Assembly: GCA_946894095.1 (NCBI GenBank)
Contig: OX335650.1
Span: 20,682,001 to 20,746,000, forward strand
Reading direction: 5' to 3'
DNA length: 64,000 bases
Source: Incurvaria masculella
Taxonomy: Eukaryota > Arthropoda > Insecta > Lepidoptera > Incurvariidae
In this document: one piece after another, positions 33,701 through 45,700 of the stretch
Layout: each line of letters starts with the position of its first letter
How positions within the stretch are numbered: position 1 is the stretch's first letter
The notes under the pieces: generated by a model
Databases searched by the model: none
What the model was told of the DNA's origin: nothing
Seen by the model: the letters and a program-made list of their open reading frames with translations, nothing else
Translations under genes and position numbers: made by a program

Positions 33701-36700
33701 TGTTGATTTTCCCCATGTGGCTAGGTTACTGGGGTTATTTTTAAGATCAGTCTGCAAAGACTGTGCTCTAGACACCCGATAGATATACAAAATACAGAAA
33801 AGCTGGTCTTAGAAGTGTAACAGTTTTTGTGTCAGTTTTTAGGTTAGTTGATTTATTTTCTAGAATGAAATATGAAGCATTTTGTTTATTTTATTCTTGA
33901 GGAAAATTCTAGTATCAGAAATATTTTCAATTTTTATTCAAAGCAGAGACCAGGAAAATTCCAGTAACATCTAGTAGAACTGGAAAATATCATACCTACA
34001 TATCAAATCATACATGTTTGACATAAGAGCAAATTGTTATTCATCAGACTGAGTGTATTGTTTGCAGGGCTTTGTTTTCTCAGGTGTATGAAACAAGGAC
34101 AATTTAATTAACGTGAATGAAAATTAAAGTGTATTAAAACAACAGTAAACCAAGATTACAATATGCTTATAAAGGGAAGGTTCTGGCAAAGCACCTTGTT
34201 CCTTCGGGAATGTGGTTATTAGAAGATTTCAATCTTATAAATTTTGGAACCCAGAAATTTTATATTACAAAGAGCTTGGTTTAGAAGAAAAAAAAAATTA
34301 CTCTGAGATGGTAACTTTCAATGAATAAAAAATAGAGGAGAATGTGCCCACCACATATCCGTAACAGCTGTATTAAAAGCTGTAATGTGTAAAACTGGAC
34401 ACTCTCTTTTTCAGCTACAAGCAGCGCAAATTCAACCTGTTCCGAGAGGAGAGCGAGGGATACGCCAAGCTGATAACGGAGCTCAACCAAGAGGTGAACG
34501 AGACGATCGACTGGAAAATTGTTCTGGAGATTATCAAGTCTCTTATTGGTGTGTATCATGATGTTTTGTATATTTTTTATGTTTACGTCATCACCTTTCT
34601 TCTATTTATTTCATCCTCCCTAATGCCACAGCAAAACTCAATTGCATTTAGGGTTCACATAAGGAACTTTCTGTCAAAATGTTTGGTGTTTTTAAAAAAG
34701 AGCAATGACGCTTTTACTGCAGGACTAACCAAAAGGTCAGCTGCCAATAAGCTGGGAGAACTGCACGATAAAAAAAGGCCATTTGTCAGATATTCAAAGT
34801 TTGGAATTGAACATTTTCATTATTTAACTCTAATAAAGATTGGACATGGTATATGACACGACCAATGAAGTCTGGGCAAATCTCGATGGATGGTACCTTA
34901 ATTACAATACCGTTTTTGTAGATATAACAGTTTATATCAAAATAATCATTTAGTACCATAGAAACGAGGAATGAAAATTAATTAAAGCAAATAAATAGAA
35001 ATACAAATTAATTAAAAACAGAACAAGACTTGAATGCTTCAGCCAAACCTCAGAAATTGTGAACTGAAAAACTTTTGGATTGCCTTTGGGCGCCATTTTC
35101 TTATGTAAGAATGTATGACTGTTAAATTTCCTTAAAAATAATAATAAAGCAAAAATAGTGATTATTTGTATGTAATAAATATTTCTGTCACCAGGCTGCT
35201 TCAACCTAGATCCTAATCGCGTGCTCGACATAATCTTGGAGTCGTTCGAAGCCCGGCCACAGGAGGAGGGCCTGTTCATACCACTCGTCAGGAACTACAT
35301 GGGTGACCCGCAGGTGACAGTCACGTTGTTAATTATGCTTTTATTGCTGCAGGAAGTGCTCTGACGAATTCTCTCTCTCCAAGCAAGTGTCATACATGTC
35401 GATTTTCTCAAAACAATACTCTTCTCAACTCAAACTCAACGCCACAGCAGGCATTGTCATTTGCAAGGAAAACGTGTCTGTTGAATTTCAACATAGGGTA
35501 GCAAATAGACATACAGGGTGTCGTAACTGCCAAGTACATTAATTTCGCCAGCGTAATCCTCATGTTTTCCAAGACAAAAAAGTTAATATTTTTTTTTCTA
35601 CAGTGTCTAGTTACCGAGTTATACATTTTTGAAATTTTATGTTTTTATCTAGTGTATGTGTATGTAGGTATGGAACATAGATCCCACGTGGCGTATCAGG
35701 CTAATGTCATGACAGCAGGTGATATTAGCCATCCATGTCCACGTACACACAACACTCCCGCGTTCTTACAGACCATTCGATTCTTTTTACACTAAATTAT
35801 TGAATTAATTTGTATGGAAAGTCTAACTTTTTATTTAGAGGATATTCAGCAAAAAGTTATTAAACTTTTTTGTTTGTTTCAATCCCAATAATCATTTCCC
35901 AAATTTAATGTACTGGCCGTTATGACACCCTGTATACAATTTTAGTGTGGGCCATATCCTCCATTACATATGACACTTTCCACAGGTTATATGCGAAGTC
36001 CTGGGTTTTAAGTTGAGCACATCGGAGGTGAGCAGCGAGGAAGAGACTCAGCCTTCCTCGCTGATGACCGTCATCGCTCTGCTGCTGCAGCATCAAGTCA
36101 TCGCCCTCGATGACATCTACCCCTGGGTGAGAGCCTCTACTCCTGTCTTTTTAAAGCTTCTCTTAAAGACTCATTAAACATAGTTTTATGGTTTTAGTTT
36201 CACAACACACGTTATTTTCAAAGAAATTAGGTGCCATGTCAGGATCTTCCGTTTATGAACACAGCTAAATTGAACTGGATGGATAATACAGAAAACATTT
36301 CATTGCCACTTCTTCCTGCTTTTCATCCAATGCGATGGTACCAACCCACACAGGTTTAACCCTCCCACCTAGTATTTGGGAGTATTTAGAAGAATACCTA
36401 CAGTTTTAGATGGATTTCAAACTATGGAACAGCTAACATTAGTAACGAAATGCACTTATTCAACTAAGGGCTGATTTTTCGATAGTCTGATAATCGGCCA
36501 GGTAACTATTCGATGGATTTATTTACGCCTCTGCTTATCCATCCATTATAGTAAGTCCGTATTTGTGTAAGTAAAATTACAGTCAGATAATTGTTAAAGA
36601 AGATATAATTCTCCGGTAACGGCTATCCATTTTTTGACGGATGTAAATTTGTCCTATCAGTCCGATAAGTACTATCTTAAGATTGAAAAATTAGCCCTAA

Positions 36701-39700
36701 GAAAGAGAAAGAATTAGTGCATGAACGGAGCGGAAGTCTGACTCCATGTGCCATGGAAGGCAAGTCCATTTTTTTTATGTTAATTGCGGCATATGGCGTA
36801 CGCCAGGACGTTTAAGGTGCCTGACGAAGCTCATGGGCTTTCGAACTTTCAAAGGACTGCGAATACCATGCCGGCTACTATGGTACTAGACAGATTTTTT
36901 AAGTATAGCGATCATCAATCATGTAAAAAAAAAAATAGTATTATGAACACTTAAAATAAAAAAATATATAATAAAAACAATGTGCACTCAATCAGTGAAG
37001 TACACGAATCAGCTTGCAGCCGCTAGTGTATATAATAATAATATAATAATATAATAAAATATAATCAAAGTACTCAATTAGAGTAGGTATATAATAAATT
37101 AGAATCGTGGAATTTATGGCCGACAGCTGCGGCCGGACGACTCTGTGATGGCGCGCGCTGCCGAGAAGGACACGCGCGCCGCGCAGGACTACATCCGCCG
37201 GCTCAACATTGTGTCGACCAAGGGGCCCGCGCCGGGCGCTCAGCCCGACGCGCCGGAGGAGATCGCCGAGCTGCACTTGCAGGTAGGGCGCGCTCGTCAC
37301 CTTGGTGCGCATGTCGACTTGGGTGGAAACACGAAGGTTTAAGGAATGCGACATGTATGTATGTATAATCGACCGTGAAGCAAGGACACATTAATTAAAG
37401 AAAGAGCCCAGTAAAAAGAACTATTTTATCAATCGGTATCAATACCCGTGAATGGTATGTCTTGCTGGTTTGGGTCCACTCTTACAGGATTTTCGTAAAG
37501 TAGTACTTTTTACTCGGCTTTTTCTTTAAATAATGTGTCCTTGCTTTACGGTCGATTATACATACATACATGTCACAATCATTGGAATAAGCGACATACC
37601 TGCTTACCTTTTTTTTATCGACTTGGGTATGTACTATTTATGTAAATATACTTTTTCGTACCAAGCATGTATGTCGCTTATTCCAAGGAATGTGACATGT
37701 ATGTATGTATAATTACAGAGATCTTTCTTTAATTATTTTGTCCTTGCTTCACGGTCGATTATACATACATACATGTCACTATTTTTATTTGTTTTTTTTA
37801 ATTTTGCTTTGTGGATTTAGTTAGTTTTTCTTTATCAAGTCCTCATCTCCTTCGTTTTGTATCCGAGATTTGCACCGTTTCCCATTGCAGCAAGAGCGCT
37901 ACTGGGCGAACCAGAAGCTGGTGCTGGCGCAGGCGCTGCTGCGCGCGGGCGCCCTGCGCGCGTTCTTCGCGCTGGCGGCGCGGCTGCCGGAGCACGCGGC
38001 CACCGCGCCGCGCGCCGTCGCGCTCGCGCTCGCCGACCTGCTGCACGCCACCATCGAGCCGCTCTACAGGGAGTGAGTCCTTCCTTATTGTATGTTTTGT
38101 ATTTTATTTTATTTGGTATATGCATAGAAGAAGTGTTCACAAAGATGTCCAATTTAAATATATTCCTTGTAGTAAGTCCAACAGCACGATCAAAAATACT
38201 TGTGCATTGCTACCCAACAAGGTGTGGCCCGTTCTAAGGTTACCAATTATATGATAATTTATATGTAACAGCTGTAAGCACATATTGCTAGATGTAAGCA
38301 CATGAATGGGGATTCTGGTGTGTGGAATACCCCCACATTGATGAAGCATTCCACAGTGTCTGTTTAGTTTCCATAAGACATGGCCTTATGGATGTCCTTC
38401 GCATTTACATACACTAGTCGTGGGCGTTTCCACTGGTCTTCGAAAACGTTTGTAACTGTTATTGCTGATGCCGATAGCCGTTTGCGGAAACTGTTGCAAA
38501 AAGAAATGAAAAAAAAAACTCCCTCTCCCTATTCTTCTCCTTTTTATTTTGTGCAACTTGACATGAATGGGTATAATGACATCTAGCACGGTTCGATCAT
38601 CTTACATGAATTCTCAATCTCATGTGCGGCTACCGGTATTCTCAACAAAAATCAAAATCAAGAAAGAGGTTTTGTTACTATGTAGTTATCGCAAACAATT
38701 AAGAAGTCAGACAGCGAGCTTTACAGCTTCGGCGGTAACCCCAGTTGCGAGAGTCGCCGGCTACAAACCGCAACTCCAGTTACGAGAGTCGCCAGCTCCA
38801 AGCCTCAACCGAAGTTCCAGCTACTGCCCGCCCGCCATTGCGAGCTAGCAGTAGCTGGCGGGTCGTTGCGTCTAGACGGCCCGCAACCTACGGCTTTCGT
38901 TAGCGCGTCGCGTGCGCGATTCAGTGCGCTACAAGAAATTTGATATAGCGGCCAAACTGCTCGGCGTAAAATGAATACTTCGTTTTTACACTAGTAACAG
39001 TTATACGAACCCATTTCTCATTTCTCGTCCCACAACTAACATACACTGACCATGACTCAGTAGTGTCATTACCTTATCTTACCTTTTTTTTAAAGCGCCT
39101 GTTTTTGTGAGTCCTTTTGGAGGCCTACCACTTGTTAAGCTTCTAAGAACTGCAATGCCGGCCGTGTGGATGAAGTGTAGAATTACAACACACACCATGC
39201 CACTTAGTCGCATTTGAAGATAATGAGTGACTGACAGGTGTCACTGTAAAATTGTGTAGCACAGATTATGCCAATGCGGAATGTGATGGCCAAATGTTGC
39301 TATATATTATGAAGACCCAACATAAGTGACGCACACTTGTAAAGAAGGGAGAAGTTGCGAGGCCGGAGTGACTGACAGGTGTCAAAAATAAAATTGTGTG
39401 ACACAGATTATGCCAATGTAGAATGAGATGGCCAAGTTTTGCTAGATATTATGAAGATCCAACGTAAGTGACTATCACAATTCTTATGAAGGGAGTAGTG
39501 GCGAGAGCGGAGTGACTGACAGGTGTCAAAGAGTAAAATTGTGTGACACAGGTTATGCCAATGTAGAATGAGATCGCCAAGTTTTGCTAGATATTATGAA
39601 GATCAAACATAAGTGAATCTCACAATTCTAGTGAAGGGCGAAGTACACAGATAAATACACATAATTACTTGCAGCTTTACTTTAAATTCGTAATGATGTA

Positions 39701-42700
39701 CAGACAGTGTCGCGTTGCACCGAAGGTGCTCGGCAAGCCGGTGCCGGCGCATCCCTCCCCCCTCGCGCCGCCGCAGTGCCGCGAGCTCGAGGACATCCGC
39801 AGCGACGTGCTGCCGGCGCTCGTGCTGCTGGGGCCGTCGCTGCACCACGACCCCGTGCTCATGTACAAGGTAACGTCACGTCTTGCCGCCGTCTGGAGGT
39901 GGGCAGAGGTGCTGTCCGATACGATCACAGCATACTTATGTCGTTTCTACAGTAGGCCTATAACGAGTTACGTCCCTTGAATACAGCTTTCCGCAGTTAA
40001 GGGCGGCAAATGGCGAACGCAAGGGTATAAAGGTGCCCGACGACTCCCACGGGTTTACGAACATTCATGGGGGCTACGAAAACCATGCCGGCCGGCAAGG
40101 TGCTTTTTCACAAGCTTACACCACTGAATTGTTGATTATTGTTGTTTTAATGATTATTCATCATCCATAGACAGTATACTGCACTTGGATTTGTCATATT
40201 TTATCATTAGAGTATTTAAGGTGTACTTATGTATAAATTTTCTAAATTGTGTGTTGGGAAAAAATAAACGTATTTTCTTTCTTTCTTTCTTACACCCTCA
40301 CAAGATTTTTTCAATGGATGGCTAATGACCTGCTGGCATTTGAGAAGGAATTTAGGGTACCATGTCGGGACCTTCCCTTAATGAGCACCGCTACGTTGAC
40401 CTGGTTGGAAACAGGTACAATATTCAGTGTTGTTTTCACCATTTTTTCGTCCAGTACTATGATACCAACCCCCACGAGCTTGGAAGAAGACCTAAACTTT
40501 TATATAGACTCCGAATCATTCGACTCGCATTCATTATGAAATGCACTGACTCTCTTACTGTGGCTAAAAAGAGTAAATAAACAATTTGAATCTTACCCAA
40601 CTCAGAAAGAGAAAGAATTCACCAGGAATGAGAGTGGTGGTGATTGAACCGATGACCTCCCCATATGAAGTGCGGCCCTGCGCCCTAAGCTGCGAGCTGC
40701 TCAAGGGATGACGCTTGTGGATGTGGGGACGCACGGGGCAGCCGTGTGAATTTGCTTAATCATTCTTGAATCAATGATTACGTCTGCATGCGACCACAGT
40801 TGAGAACGGTGGTAAGCCTACTCACGGGCCACTGCCAGCTCAACAAACACCTTCACACCATCGGAGTCACGGATAGTCCCCTATGCAGGGCCTGCTTGGA
40901 GGCGGAGGAGACACCGGCACATATAGTCATGGAATGTAGACAACTGCAGACATTTTGTACGGGGGTCTTTAGCTTTGAAAGGAGCGACCCGCAAGTGTGG
41001 AAAGACCCTAAAGAGCTGCTACGCTTTGTGGAACAGCTCGGCTGGCTGAAATCACGCCGCTGACAGCTCCTTTACGGAACGCTGCAGTTATAGAAGTCGG
41101 CCATCTTGGGAGGACAAGACAAACGAACCAATCACATGCTGCTGTCATAAATGTCTTAAAATTAAAATTAATAAATGTCATAAATTACAGGCCGTGATTG
41201 GCTGTTTGTCTTGGCCCCCCTGACGTCACTCATTCTTTATGGATTGAAGGTTCTAGGTTCAGTGTCGCATCTGTCCGAAGGACAGTATATATTGGTAATC
41301 TGTGGCTGAAATGAGCCAAAAGTCGGGTTACTGAGCACAACGGCCTCGTGTCAAGTGCATTCAAGCGTTGACAGCCACTCGCCGACAACAACAACTATGT
41401 CTGCATGCTCGTACCCTCCTCTCTCTTTGTCGCTACATTTGTCAAGCTCACGATATAACTTCTTCGTGTCCATAATGACGCTCAAGAATATTGCTGAAAA
41501 ATTCAAGGATGGAGGTACGGGGAGTAGATCTAAATGCCTGGAAGAATTAAATTTTTTGCCATCATATATAAATTGCTCTAGTTGTTGCGTCGTGTGCTCG
41601 CAGATGATCCGCATTCTCCGCACTGCGGTACAAAAGTCTGAGCGATTGCGCTACGACGCATTCACACTACTGGACGCGGCGATCCTCCCCGCGCTCTCGC
41701 TGCTGCCGGCCAACTGCTGCATGGCTGAGGAGGTTTACACGCTGCTCAAACTGTACCCCGTCAGCAATAGGTGAGCGTCACGGAGATTCAGTAGCAGAAA
41801 TAGAAGGGAGTGTAAGTCTGCAAACATGCAGCACTCACCGCCGGGGTTTCGCGTAAAGGGAGACCGGTGTTCCGAACTGGAAAGTAAATAATGCTTGTCG
41901 TTTTAATTGCAACATTTGATCATTTTAAAAAACTAATAATCAACTATTCTCGTACAAGCATTTTCATCATCTGCCTAGAAAGTATTGTAAACAATTTGGT
42001 CTTCTCTTGGGTGGTTTATCTGTATCAAGAAAAATCAATGGCTTTTGCTTCATAGAATTTTAACATTTTTTATTTGAATAAAACGAGCGTGCTCAAGAAC
42101 GCACATATATTTTTATTTATATTACCTACATATATTTTGGATGTAAACAACTATCTACTCATAAAAACCTACTCCAATGCATCAACATTACAGTTCTTTA
42201 AATTATTAGTTGTTGACTAATGTGTTCTATGGCAAAAAGTAAATGTATAATGCGGTTTTTACTCGCTAATGAGTTTCCATAGTCATTTCCATTATAAACA
42301 CAAACCAGAGAAACTAAAAGTGGCAATTCCAGTTCAATCTTATTCACTGGGCACTAAACCTCCATAGGTACTGTCTATACGCGCGCTGGAAGAACGAGTG
42401 CGGCGAGCGCGTGCCGGCGATCATGCGCGTGCGCGGCGCATCGCTGCAGCGGGTCAAGCAGATCATGAAGCGCGTCTCGAAGGAGAACGTGAAGCCGCAG
42501 GGCCGGCTCATCGGCAAGTTGTCGCACGCGGCGCCCGCCTTCGTCTTTGACTACATGCTGCTGCAGGTATGGACATGTCTAAAGCTGCAGTGTTAACACT
42601 CCCATCCTCAAACGCTTTATCCCTCTCCTCCGTCCGCCTCGGCCCGTTCCAATCAACCCCTCTCTTTACTAAAACCTTCTCTCTACTCTTCCTTGGCTCA

Positions 42701-45700
42701 GTTAAAGTGTAATTCTAGAGTCTAGCCCATCAAAACCACACTCAAGATGTACACCTAAAAAATTTGTGAATCCCCTCGCAGTGGAGTCCAGACCATTAGT
42801 GGACTCTATGAATTTCGTATCACAGCTGATGCTACTCATATTGTAGGCTTACTATGTATAAAAAATATATAAATAAAGAAAGCTAAGAAATAATCTGTCT
42901 CTATGGACGGCACACGAATTTTTCGTATTTTAACACTATCATTAGCCAGCCAGTTAACCATCACAGCGAAGAAGAACTGGCAACTTAGTCTAAGTTTACG
43001 AAATGGTTATCCTCTGCTATTATTTAATTGTTTTTAAGTTCATATCCTTACACCCACACTAGGCTCAAGGCTATTTTGAGTTCTTTGAGTTCAAGCTGAT
43101 TGCAGAAAGATGAAAAAAAAAAGAGAATACAACCCTGTTGCCCAACCATCTTCACTGTGTAATGTCGTTAAGCAGATTCATCCTCTTCCAGATCCAAATC
43201 TACGACAATCTGATCGGGCCCATGGTGGAGTCCCTCAAGTACCTGACGTCGCTCTCTTACGATGTACTCGGCTTCTGTCTGCTGGAGGCGCTGGCGGCGC
43301 GCGGCGGGCCGGCGGGCGCGGGCGCCGGCGCTCACCCGCCCTGGCTGCAGTCCCTCGCGGCCTTCGCCGGCGCCGCTTTCAAGAAGTACAACATCGAGCT
43401 CACCGCTCTGCTGCAGTACGTCGCCAACAGGCTCAAGGCGGAGCATAGGTGAGTGTGACTCGAGTGTCTGATGTCGCTCTCGTACAAAGTTCTCGGCTTC
43501 TGTTTTTTTTTTATGTAATTGGACATGGACGGCTAATACCGAACTGAACAATAAGAATTGGTGATAATTTCATTTCAGTCAAGATCTCATCATCATCAAG
43601 GAAATAGTACAAAAGATGGCAGGCATCGAGTCATCAGAGGAGATGACTTCAGATCAGTTGGAGGCGATGGCGGGAGGAGAACTGTTGAAGGGAGAAGTAT
43701 GTTTCGTAATTGAGTCGCGATATCAATAGACTGCAACGCTGGCCTTACCACCACCACTTTCACCATCTTTTTTTATGTTACTGGAAATGTGGTTTCATCC
43801 TGGATGGCTTACTTACTTACTGTCATTATATTAGGGCAGCACACCACATGGTGCAAGAATAATTTAAACCGGATGCAAAACACGAACAATTTTCATTGGC
43901 TGTGCTTCGACCATCATTAAGTCAATGAGATAGTAGGCTATGGTAACCCGGGCAGGATTTTTAGCAACCTATGAATGACTAAAACGTCAAATCCATGACT
44001 ACATGCACGGGAAGAATATAATGAGCTGTTGGGCTGGAACGTCTAACAACCTCTACACATTCACTCTTCCAGTGGATCTCCAGAATCTGAGCGGGACTCT
44101 CCACCAGTATCACTGCAGTCCACAATATCATTCATGCTTGGATGAGGACAGTTGGCCACTTCACTCCAATACATATCTGGTTGCAATATCATTAGTTACG
44201 CTCAACAACTTAGCCACTCAAAAGTTTTCATTCAACTGGATAGTTTGAATTTTCCATAAACATTGAGGAGCAACATGTGAGATAATTTTATGTTGCGTAC
44301 TGTCAGCTGACAACGTCTGGACGCTTTAATAACACTATCTTTACCTGTCGTGTATCTTCGCAGGCTGGGTACTTCTCCCAGGTGCGCAACACACGTCGCT
44401 CGTCGGCTCGCCTCAAGGAGGCCGTCGCGGAGAACAACCTCGACATCGCACTGTGCATCCTCGCCGCCCAGCAACGCCACTGCTGCGTCTGGAAGGGCAC
44501 CGGTGAGACGCGACATTCACCGCCACACTTACCTCGCAGTTTATTGCCCAAACCAAATCCATTTCAGTAGAGCATCTACTCGCAAACTGTGGCGCTGAAC
44601 TTTCGGTAGTGGCCAACCTGGCATAGCTGAAAATTCTACCTAGTACTTATTAGTCCAAAAAGTATTGAACCCTGACTCAGGGGGGGACCCCGGTCGGGGC
44701 GTTAGCGTGCACAAATTTAATCGCATACATACATACATACCTTCACGCCGCTTTCCCGGAGCGGTAGGCAAGGATGATGCAGCGCCATTCGGTACAATCA
44801 CAGCACACCTCTTTCGCTTCATACAGACATGCATCTTTTCATACATGCTCGACGATTACGGGTGCTATGTATCAGACTCGAAGAGAAGAGAATAACATTA
44901 ACTACTTACTAATAAAACAATATTACTAAACGGAGTAAGAAAGTGTCATTTTTAGTTTTTGTTATATCTGTGGCCTAAGATTAATTGTCGATGTATGGAT
45001 GCGGTACAATTGTAATTGATCAACTGAACTACTGTACATCCAAATAGTCTATAGCCTAAGAGAGAGTCTGGATCTACGTGTTTCTGCATCACCTTATTCT
45101 AAAACTTATTTGTAAGTCATTTTGTTGTGTTGTCACAGCAAGTTGTGTGTAAAACAGACTGGGAGGAGAGCTCGGAGGCGGTGGGCGCGGGCTCACAGTT
45201 GAAGGTGGTGGGGCGGCTGGTGGACCAGTGTCAAGATGCGCTCGTGCAACTTGGCACCTTCCTGGCCAGCGCGCACTCGCCGGAGGAGTACGCGGCGCGT
45301 CTGCCTTCGCTGCAGGTACACGGCTATTGGCTACAGTTACCTCACACACTGACGCGTAGACTGGGAGAATAGCTCCAAGATGGTGGTAGCTGTCTTACAT
45401 GTTTTGGGTTGGCTGGTAGACCAGTCCCAGGAAACGCAGTTGCAGCTCAGCATCTTGGCAACAGGGCCAAGACAATCGAGGTAGCAATTTCAAATTGTGC
45501 TTTCTTTCAATACAGCTGTGCTGTGGAGTTAAAGCTCCTGCCATTACTCCTATAACTGGAATTAGACTCGCCACCAGACATGGCTGCATGGAAAGGTCCT
45601 TAGCCTTTCCACACACTGACAAAAATACAATAGTCGTCAGTTATTTTTCGAGTCTGTGCCTCCCCTTGCAGGCTCTTTGACAGGTTAGGGTTTCTCTCCG

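Noticed and set aside
33537..33782. 81-codon frame in THOC2 intron 3
   Set aside because: No similarity to known proteins, and the reverse strand is equally open. Treated as chance.
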